Below the pieces are notes generated by a model. The model had not been told where the DNA came from and ran no database searches. It saw nothing but the letters and a program-made list of their open reading frames with translations. Position numbers and translations under genes: made by a program. A DNA stretch of 5,987 nt from Bacillota bacterium (lineage in GTDB: Bacteria; Bacillota; Clostridia; Saccharofermentanales; UBA5734), in the NCBI GenBank assembly GCA_023438965.1, contig JAEXPB010000464.1, positions 1-5,987 of the forward strand, written 5' to 3'. This document shows, one piece after another, positions 1 to 4,571 of the stretch (position 1 is the stretch's first letter; the number at the start of each line of letters is the position of its first letter).

Positions 1-260
1 TACCAGTACCAGTCGTAAATGAAGACATTGACGCCATGGTCGGCAGCCGCCTGGATTTCCATTTCCATCACATAGGGATCGGCTTCATTGACATAGCCCC
101 ACAGGGGTTTCCGCGGCCAGTCATGGTCCGGCGTCTTTTTGACGGCGTTCCTCACCGACTGCCACTCGCCGATGCCCTCCGGCCAGAAGGTGCGGGTGCG
201 CGGTTCATCGCCGGTATAGGCCGGCCAGACATAGGCGGCGACATCGTAGGTTCGGTTCAT
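1..260 (-). CDS. GH99-like / WbsX-type glycan-active protein, N-terminal part (cut by window edge)
   Basis: The first 86 codons of a minus-strand gene whose 3' end lies outside the window. The translation begins MNRTYDVAAYVWPAYTGDEP. It has the N-terminal pattern of the glycoside hydrolase 99-like / WbsX family: an initial beta strand with a Y-x-x-P motif, then F-W-P-E-G-I-G-E-W (about residues 24-32), then K-P-L-W-G-Y-V-N-E-A-D-P followed by V-M-E-M-E-I-Q-A-A-A-D-H-G-V, and a strand ending I-Y-D-W-Y-W-Y at the window edge. Family members are TIM-barrel proteins tied to polysaccharide breakdown or assembly. Catalytic residues lie beyond the edge, so hydrolase activity cannot be judged. The ATG at 258-260 is preceded by AAAGGAG (267-273). 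There is no signal peptide, so it is probably cytoplasmic. It lies downstream of the fucosidase on the same strand, which favours a role in oligosaccharide breakdown over glycosyl transfer. Confidence 0.85.
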   Translation of the reverse strand, partial: MNRTYDVAAYVWPAYTGDEPRTRTFWPEGIGEWQSVRNAVKKTPDHDWPRKPLWGYVNEADPYVMEMEIQAAADHGVNVFIYDWYW

Positions 261-320
261 GACGGGCTCCTTTCATGCCGGTGCGCCGGGGAATGATGCG
301 ACAGGACCAGGCCACCGGCT

Positions 321-338
321 TGTCCAGCTGGGACAGCT
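321..338 (-). other. two mutually exclusive small hairpins in the leader of the GH99-like gene
   Basis: Between the predicted promoter and the ATG of the GH99-like gene, TGTCC-5-GGACA (321-335) and AGCTG-3-CAGCT (326-338) are both perfect inverted repeats. They share bases, so only one can form at a time. They lie about 60 bases before the start codon and do not cover the ribosome-binding site. They could be an operator or a leader structure, but 5-bp arms are short enough to arise by chance. Confidence 0.25.
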
Positions 339-351
339 TCGAATAGCTTTT

Positions 352-379
352 ATTATGCCGCATTGACGCAGCCTGCCAA
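352..379 (-). promoter_or_regulatory. sigma-70-type promoter for the GH99-like gene
   Basis: Read on the minus strand, TTGGCA (374-379, 5 of 6 to TTGACA) and CATAAT (352-357, 5 of 6 to TATAAT) are separated by 16 bases. Transcription would begin near 345 and leave a leader of about 85 bases. This suggests that the gene is not wholly dependent on read-through from the fucosidase, and it explains the unusually wide 290-base gap between two genes on one strand. Around the expected start, AGCT-TCGAAT-AGCT (335-348) is a further small dyad that could bind a repressor. Confidence 0.55.
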
Positions 380-434
380 GGGGTGATCTTGAGTTTATTG
401 GGTGGAATTTTCAGACCGGATCGGCCGCCTTGAA

Positions 435-490
435 GTATCGGGCTGATTTCCCTATACTGCAGATAGCAGACAAATCAGGGGAGGCGATAC
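435..490. repeat. 56-base nested inverted repeat between the fucosidase and the GH99-like gene
   Basis: Three arm pairs are nested around one centre. The outer arms are GTATCG (435-440) and CGATAC (485-490). The middle arms are CTGATTT (443-449) and AAATCAG (472-478). The core CTAT-A-CTGCAG-ATAG (452-466) is itself nearly palindromic. All listed pairs are perfect and are separated by small asymmetric bulges. No run of T follows on either strand, so it is not a standard intrinsic terminator. It starts about 60 bases after the fucosidase stop codon and lies upstream of the GH99-like promoter. It could be an mRNA-stabilising or processing hairpin, or a regulator-binding dyad. Confidence 0.55.
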
Positions 491-550
491 CGATGCGCGA
501 TCCGCGGCAATTGGCCCGACAGGCTTATAATCCGGAAGTGAATCGCCAGC

Positions 551-2260
551 TTACCGGCTTAGCTCAACCGACGCCACCTGACCGAAGATATAGCCCCATT
601 GCAGTCTGGCCGGCCGGACGATGACCTCGGATTCGCCGGCTGGCAGATCAAGGGTGCCGGCGTCAACCGTGACCAGGCCGTCCCGCGGCAGATCGACCGG
701 CAGCTGACCGCCGGCTGTGGTGATTTGCAGGACCGGGCGATCATCGGGATCCGCCGGATCAGCCGGCGCCGCAACCTTGCCGGCGGTGATCCGGACCTGG
801 TAACATCCGGCCTCGTTCACGCGGATACGCCAATGCGCTTCCTGCTCCGGCGTCCACCAGCCTTTGATGACGGTCCGGCCGCTGAGGTCATCTGTCCCCA
901 AAGCCAGGCGTGTTCCCTTCACCCCATAGCCGACGAATGCAGCGGCATCTGCCGAAAGCTCGGTACAGCTGTGGACTTGGACGGTGATGGACTGCGGCTC
1001 GGCTTCGGCTGGCATTTGCTCCCGAATAACCGCCGGTTCGGCCAACGTCAGTTCAAAAATCTGCACCAGCGGATCCGGTGGCGCAGACGGCAAATCACGC
1101 AGCTCGACACCGTCGGCAACCGGGCGACAGGTAATTTCAGCCTCGCTGCCGAGCAGACGCACCCGCTGGATGGCTGACCCGATGCCGGGCAGCTGCAAGC
1201 GATCCCGGTCCGGCCAGTCCAGGCAATGGATATAAAGCCGATTACCGGAGCGGGTGGCGCCGCATTGTCCGGTCGCCGCCGCTTGGTTCGGCGCTTGGAG
1301 CCAGTCGAGGAATACCGGATCGGTCCGATAAACAGCCTCGCCGTTAACCCGCAGCCATTGCCCGATCGCCCGCATCACATCGGCTTGGCGGGCCGGGATG
1401 GTGCCGTCGGGTGCCGGCCCGACATTGAGCAGATAATTGCCGCCGGCCAGATTCATCTTGTCCAGGCTGCGTATCAGGTGCGGCACCGCGAAGGTCGCGG
1501 TATCGGCCCGATAACCCCAGGCAGTCGGGCTGATTGATTCGCAGGCCTCGAAGAGATAGCCGGTCAGGTTCTCCGGCAACGACCGCTCGGGCGTGAAGAA
1601 ATCACCGCAGCGGGCGCGGTCGTTGACCACCGCGTGCGGCTGGTACTTCTTGATCAGGGCGTAGACTTCCCGCCCCTGCCAGTCTTCAACCGACTTATGC
1701 GAACCATCGAACCAGATCCCGTCAATGCGACCGTACTTCGTGCAAAGCTCCTCGACCTGCCCCATATAATAACGGATATAAGACGGCCAGTCCGGCCGGT
1801 CGGTGGCAGGCGGATCAGCCAGATCCTTGAAAGCGCCGCGATGGTGGACATAATTCGGATGGTGCCAGTCCGGCTGCGAGTAGTAGAGGATAATCCGCAG
1901 GTCCCGCCGCTGGCAGGCCGCGATCAGCTCACCGACCAGATCGCGCCGGAAAGGCGTGTTGGTGATCTTGTAATCGGTCAGCGCCGAGTCGAACAGGCAG
2001 AAACCATCATGATGCTTGGCGGTCAGGGTGATATACCTGGCACCGGCATCCAGGGCCAGCTGCACCCATTCGTCGGCGTTGAACCGGCTGGGATTGAACT
2101 GCCGGGCCAGCCGGGCATACTCGTCGCGCGGGATATGCTCGTGATATTGCGCCCATTCGCCGCGCCCCAGCAGTGCATAAAGCCCGAAATGCACAAACAT
2201 GCCAAAACGGGCTTCATAAAACCAACGCAATTCCGGTTTAATGCCTTTTTCAACAATCAT
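551..2260 (-). CDS. GH29 alpha-L-fucosidase, cytoplasmic, with extra C-terminal beta domain
   Basis: A 569-residue protein of glycoside hydrolase family 29, which releases alpha-linked L-fucose with retention of configuration. Family hallmarks appear in order: F-V-H-F-G-L-Y (22-28), T-A-K-H-H-D-G-F (80-87), I-D-G-I-W-F-D-G (179-186) where D185 fits the catalytic nucleophile, a stretch around F-E-A-C-E-S-I and A-W-G-Y (237-250) where the acid/base is expected (E238 or E241, not resolvable by eye), and G-G-N-Y-L-L-N-V-G-P with D-G-T-I-P (273-289) closing the barrel. After a beta-sandwich, residues about 425-569 form an additional beta-rich module (A-G-C-Y-Q-V-R pattern) like carbohydrate-binding or ornamental domains. 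There is no signal peptide or TM segment, so it probably acts on imported oligosaccharides. The ATG follows AAGGAG (2269-2274) by 8 bases. It is divergent from an AraC-type gene, its likely regulator. A related substrate specificity within GH29 is possible. Confidence 0.93.
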   Translation of the reverse strand: MIVEKGIKPELRWFYEARFGMFVHFGLYALLGRGEWAQYHEHIPRDEYARLARQFNPSRFNADEWVQLALDAGARYITLTAKHHDGFCLFDSALTDYKITNTPFRRDLVGELIAACQRRDLRIILYYSQPDWHHPNYVHHRGAFKDLADPPATDRPDWPSYIRYYMGQVEELCTKYGRIDGIWFDGSHKSVEDWQGREVYALIKKYQPHAVVNDRARCGDFFTPERSLPENLTGYLFEACESISPTAWGYRADTATFAVPHLIRSLDKMNLAGGNYLLNVGPAPDGTIPARQADVMRAIGQWLRVNGEAVYRTDPVFLDWLQAPNQAAATGQCGATRSGNRLYIHCLDWPDRDRLQLPGIGSAIQRVRLLGSEAEITCRPVADGVELRDLPSAPPDPLVQIFELTLAEPAVIREQMPAEAEPQSITVQVHSCTELSADAAAFVGYGVKGTRLALGTDDLSGRTVIKGWWTPEQEAHWRIRVNEAGCYQVRITAGKVAAPADPADPDDRPVLQITTAGGQLPVDLPRDGLVTVDAGTLDLPAGESEVIVRPARLQWGYIFGQVASVELSR

Positions 2261-2276
2261 TGGCCAGACTCCTTGC

Positions 2277-2303
2277 TTGACAAGTACTTCAGAATAAGAT
2301 AAT
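2277..2303 (+). promoter_or_regulatory. possible promoter for the divergent AraC-type gene
   Basis: A perfect TTGACA (2277-2282) is followed, after a short 15-base spacer, by GATAAT (2298-2303, 5 of 6 to TATAAT). The spacing is suboptimal, and the leader to the GTG start would be about 95 bases. The -35 box lies only a few bases from the fucosidase ribosome-binding site, and the -10 box sits inside the 19-base dyad. A protein bound at the dyad would therefore block this promoter. Confidence 0.35.
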
Positions 2304-2315
2304 CATAGCTTATCT
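2297..2315. promoter_or_regulatory. candidate operator dyad in the divergent fucosidase/regulator gap
   Basis: AGATAA (2297-2302) and TTATCT (2310-2315) are perfect inverted arms with a 7-base centre, between two divergent genes. The fucosidase has no good -35 box in this gap. A TATGAT on the minus strand (2302-2307) lies within the dyad but has only a poor match (ATGGTT, 2325-2330) 17 bases upstream, which would fit activator-dependent transcription. A second short palindrome, AAGTACTT (2282-2289), is nearby. Which protein binds here, if any, is inferred from position only. Confidence 0.4.
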
Positions 2316-2390
2316 GTTTAAGGAAACCATGGATTCAGGCAAGTTGTTTTTGTGAAAAATAAACCTTTCGCACACCGGCCAGCGAATGGC

Positions 2391-2397
2391 AGGAGGT
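2391..2397 (+). promoter_or_regulatory. perfect Shine-Dalgarno that fixes a GTG start for the AraC-type gene
   Basis: AGGAGGT lies six bases before GTG at 2404-2406. An in-frame ATG exists at 2386, but the Shine-Dalgarno would then fall inside the coding region, and nothing comparable precedes that ATG. The GTG is therefore the likely start, removing six residues from the longest reading. Confidence 0.8.
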
Positions 2398-2403
2398 ATC
2401 GTC

Positions 2404-3225
2404 GTGATTCAAGGGAAACCGCTCCTGTCCGACATGATCCGGAATGTCCGGACTGAAGTCCTGCATGCCCGGCTGGCCCGCTGCGGCGAGGATTGGCGCA
2501 ATTTGGACTATATCCCGTCTTACAGCAAGTTTTATTTCATTCTGGAAGGCGAATGCTGGCTAAAAATCGGCGACCAGGAATATCATCCGCAGCCAGGTGA
2601 TTTTTTCCTGATGCCGGCGGGTGTCCGTCAAGGCTATGCGGCGATCAGCAATCAGCCGCTGATCAAATATTTCTGCCATTTTAACGCACGGGTGGGCGAC
2701 ATCAGCCTTTTTGACCTGATCAACCTGCCGCCGTTCGTGACGATCGGGAATCCGGAACCGATCAGCCAGCTTTTCGAGCAAATGCTGCAAAACCGGCGGG
2801 ACAATCGCCTGGCGGCTGGACTCGCAGCCCGGTCGGCTCTCGACGGGCTTCTGGCCGCCTACCTGGATGAAGTGCCGGAAGATGCTGTCCGCCTGGTGGA
2901 TAGCGAAGCGACTGCGATCCTGAAAACCGTGCTGGTCTACATCGACGAGCATTTAGCCGAACCGCTGCCCGTATCCCGCCTGGCAGAGCTGGTCCATTAT
3001 CATCCGGTCTACTTCAGCCGGTTTTTCAAAAAACATGTCCTGCTGTCACCGAAGAGCTACATCAGCCAGAAACGGCTGGATAAGGCCAAGAATCTGCTCA
3101 GCCATACCGGTCTGAGCATTGCCGAGATCGCCGTCCGGACCGGTTACCCGGATTTGTTCTATTTCTCCAGCACCTTTAAGGATCATTTCGGTCTGGCGCC
3201 GACAGAGTACCGGGGGAATTCATAG
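2404..3225 (+). CDS. AraC-family transcriptional regulator with N-terminal cupin sensor
   Basis: A 273-residue one-component regulator of the AraC/XylS family, with no membrane segment. Residues about 35-95 form a cupin-like ligand-binding barrel, with F-I-L-E-G-E-C-W-L-K-I-G and P-Q-P-G-D-F-F-L-M-P-A-G as the typical strands. A helical linker follows (about 115-185). The DNA-binding half has two helix-turn-helix units: V-S-R-L-A-E-L-V-H-Y-H-P-V-Y-F-S-R-F-F-K (about 190-209) and S-I-A-E-I-A-V-R-T-G-Y-P-D-L-F-Y-F-S (about 238-255), closed by the signature F-G-L-A-P-T-E-Y-R. Length and layout are normal for cupin-type members, which usually activate sugar-catabolic genes on binding a sugar. Divergence from the fucosidase makes that gene its probable target and a fucose-containing sugar a plausible effector, though the ligand cannot be read from sequence. 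The start is set by the AGGAGGT at 2391-2397. No intrinsic terminator follows the TAG. Confidence 0.92.
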   Translation: MIQGKPLLSDMIRNVRTEVLHARLARCGEDWRNLDYIPSYSKFYFILEGECWLKIGDQEYHPQPGDFFLMPAGVRQGYAAISNQPLIKYFCHFNARVGDISLFDLINLPPFVTIGNPEPISQLFEQMLQNRRDNRLAAGLAARSALDGLLAAYLDEVPEDAVRLVDSEATAILKTVLVYIDEHLAEPLPVSRLAELVHYHPVYFSRFFKKHVLLSPKSYISQKRLDKAKNLLSHTGLSIAEIAVRTGYPDLFYFSSTFKDHFGLAPTEYRGNS

Positions 3226-3262
3226 CAGCGGGAAAGTCCAAGTCAGCAATAAACGCTAATTA

Positions 3263-3308
3263 TGTGACAAAATAGATTGATGATTGTGATAGTCAAGCTA
3301 GTTATAAT
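3263..3308 (+). promoter_or_regulatory. probable activator-type promoter upstream of the URO-D-family gene
   Basis: A perfect TATAAT (3303-3308) has no recognisable -35 box at 16-18 bases. The region where the -35 should be carries the second of two TGTGA copies (3263-3267 and 3285-3289), which lie 22 bases apart, about two helical turns. Two direct half-sites on one DNA face, the nearer one touching the -35 region, is the arrangement AraC-family activators use. AATAG-CA-CTATT (3306-3317) forms a small perfect dyad overlapping the -10 end. The rest of the 197-base gap holds a leader of about 110 bases with nothing else recognisable. The -10 is strong; the half-sites are speculative because the match is only five bases. 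Confidence 0.45.
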
Positions 3309-3422
3309 AGCACTATTTAACCAAGCCTGTAATCCGCGTTTCCGCAATTCAATAGATGCTTTCCAGATAATGTCATGAAAGATAAACAGCTAAAAGGTTG
3401 GTGTAAAAGAGGGGATTCAATC

Positions 3423-4466
3423 ATGAATGGCAAAGAAATAATCCAACAGCTTAGCCAAGGCAGCATCCCGCCGCGCGTTCCGTTTTGCCCGACAATTTAT
3501 GAACATGCTGCGAAAATAATCGGGGTTAAGCCTTCAAAGATGGCCATCAGTGCCGATCTGATTACCGCCGGACAAATTGCCGCCTATGAATTGTATCATC
3601 AGGACATCGTAACCGTCGGGGTGGACATTTATAATATCGAGGCCGAGGCTCTGGGATGTCCGGTGCTGTATTATGACGATGATACCCTTCCCTCGATTGA
3701 CGGAATCTATATTGACGATGCAACCGATCTGAAAAACCTTGCCCTTCCCAATCCGCTCAAAGATGGGAGAATGCCGGTCATTCTGGAGGCTTGTGAGCGA
3801 ATTAGCGAGAAAATCGGTCGTGAAGTGCCCGTTAATGGCTGCATAGTCGGCCCCTTTACCCTGGCCGCTATGATGCGGGGGTATGAAAACATGATCATCG
3901 ACTTCATGGATGATATGGACTTCGCCATGCAGCAATTGAGATTCGCCAGCCAGGTCGGTCTGGCCTATGCCGCCGCGATGATCAAAAAAGGCATCGGAGT
4001 CGTGCTCAACGAATCCGGGGTAACGCCGCCCATGTTATCGCCGGAATTGTTCAAAAACATGGTCTTCGGTTTTGAGAAAGATCTGATTAATAACATCAAG
4101 TCTCATGGGCTTGACCGTGTGGCGTTGGTTATTGGCGGCAACACGACGCCTATTGCTGACTTATTGGTCCAAACCGGCTCATCCATGCTGATGGCCGATG
4201 CCAACACGGACCAAAGGGCTTATAAAAAGCTCTGCGAGCAATGGCAGGTCAACCTCCGCGCCAGCATTGACCCGAAAATTGTCGAAATCGGCGACGATGC
4301 TCAGATGACGGCAGCGGTCAGAAAGGTTATTGATCATTGTGCGGGAAACGGTCGCTTTATTTTTGGCTGCGGCATTGTCAGCTATCACACCGATCCGGAA
4401 AACGTGATCAAATTGAAGACGATACTGGACAAGTATAATCCTTATAATATTATTAATAAAATATGA
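3423..4466 (+). CDS. URO-D superfamily protein (MtaA/CmuA methyltransferase-like) with degenerate zinc site
   Basis: A 347-residue TIM-barrel protein of the uroporphyrinogen decarboxylase superfamily. Family features are R-V-P-F-C-P-T-I-Y-E-H-A-A (18-30), V-D-I-Y-N-I-E-A-E-A-L-G (67-78), N-G-C-I-V-G-P-F-T-L-A-A (138-149), L-S-P-E-L-F (205-210), G-G-N-T (238-241) and F-G-C-G-I with P-E-N-V (314-328). The last features resemble the cobamide-dependent methyltransferase branch (MtaA, MtbA, CmuA) more than haem-pathway HemE. That branch binds catalytic zinc through His-X-Cys plus a distal Cys. Here the first two positions are V236 and G238, while C316 is kept, so normal methyl-transfer chemistry is doubtful. 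No corrinoid protein is nearby. The start ATG follows GAGGGG (3409-3414) by 8 bases; an upstream in-frame ATG at 3375 has no comparable site. The gene sits alone between two AraC-type regulators, suggesting regulated catabolic or sensing use. The exact reaction is unknown. Confidence 0.85.
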   Translation: MNGKEIIQQLSQGSIPPRVPFCPTIYEHAAKIIGVKPSKMAISADLITAGQIAAYELYHQDIVTVGVDIYNIEAEALGCPVLYYDDDTLPSIDGIYIDDATDLKNLALPNPLKDGRMPVILEACERISEKIGREVPVNGCIVGPFTLAAMMRGYENMIIDFMDDMDFAMQQLRFASQVGLAYAAAMIKKGIGVVLNESGVTPPMLSPELFKNMVFGFEKDLINNIKSHGLDRVALVIGGNTTPIADLLVQTGSSMLMADANTDQRAYKKLCEQWQVNLRASIDPKIVEIGDDAQMTAAVRKVIDHCAGNGRFIFGCGIVSYHTDPENVIKLKTILDKYNPYNIINKI

Positions 4467-4491
4467 TTGAGAAATTCTCGCTCGCGAATCT

Positions 4492-4519
4492 TTGGTTTTA
4501 CCCTTTGATATGGTAACAT
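4492..4519 (+). promoter_or_regulatory. possible extended -10 promoter of the membrane regulator gene
   Basis: TTGGTT (4492-4497) is followed after 16 bases by TAACAT (4514-4519), which is preceded by TGG, giving an extended -10 (TG-N) context. An inverted repeat TTACC-9-GGTAA (4498-4516) lies between the two boxes and could be an operator. The leader would be about 45 bases. No T-tailed terminator separates this site from the URO-D-family stop codon 25 bases before it, so read-through from that gene is also possible. Confidence 0.35.
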
Positions 4520-4571
4520 GTAATGGAGAAAAACATCCTTTCGAATATCTGCATTGTCGAGGGTGCATTTG

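Noticed and set aside
367..624. A plus-strand open frame (TTG start at 430, also ATG at 493) running through the gap and into the fucosidase 3' end.
   Set aside because: No clear ribosome-binding site precedes the TTG at 430, and the translation matches no family I recognise. It overlaps the fucosidase coding end by more than 70 bases and runs through the nested inverted repeat. It is open mostly because the DNA is GC-rich. A remnant of an older gene cannot be excluded.
599..2302. Long open frames on the plus strand opposite the fucosidase (for example 599-1177 and 1634-2302).
   Set aside because: They are antisense shadows of a GC-rich gene whose minus-strand product has clear GH29 motifs. 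Their translations are low-complexity R/G/P-rich with no recognisable domain.
3375..3422. Longer N-terminus for the URO-D-family protein from the ATG at 3375.
   Set aside because: It adds 16 basic residues unlike the family N-terminus, and its ATG lacks a good ribosome-binding site, whereas GAGGGG is well placed before the ATG at 3423.
4469..4479. GAGAAATTCTC just after the URO-D-family stop codon, considered as a terminator.
   Set aside because: As a hairpin the loop would be one to five bases on a weak A/T stem, and no T run follows directly. The T-rich stretch at 4491-4500 is too far away.
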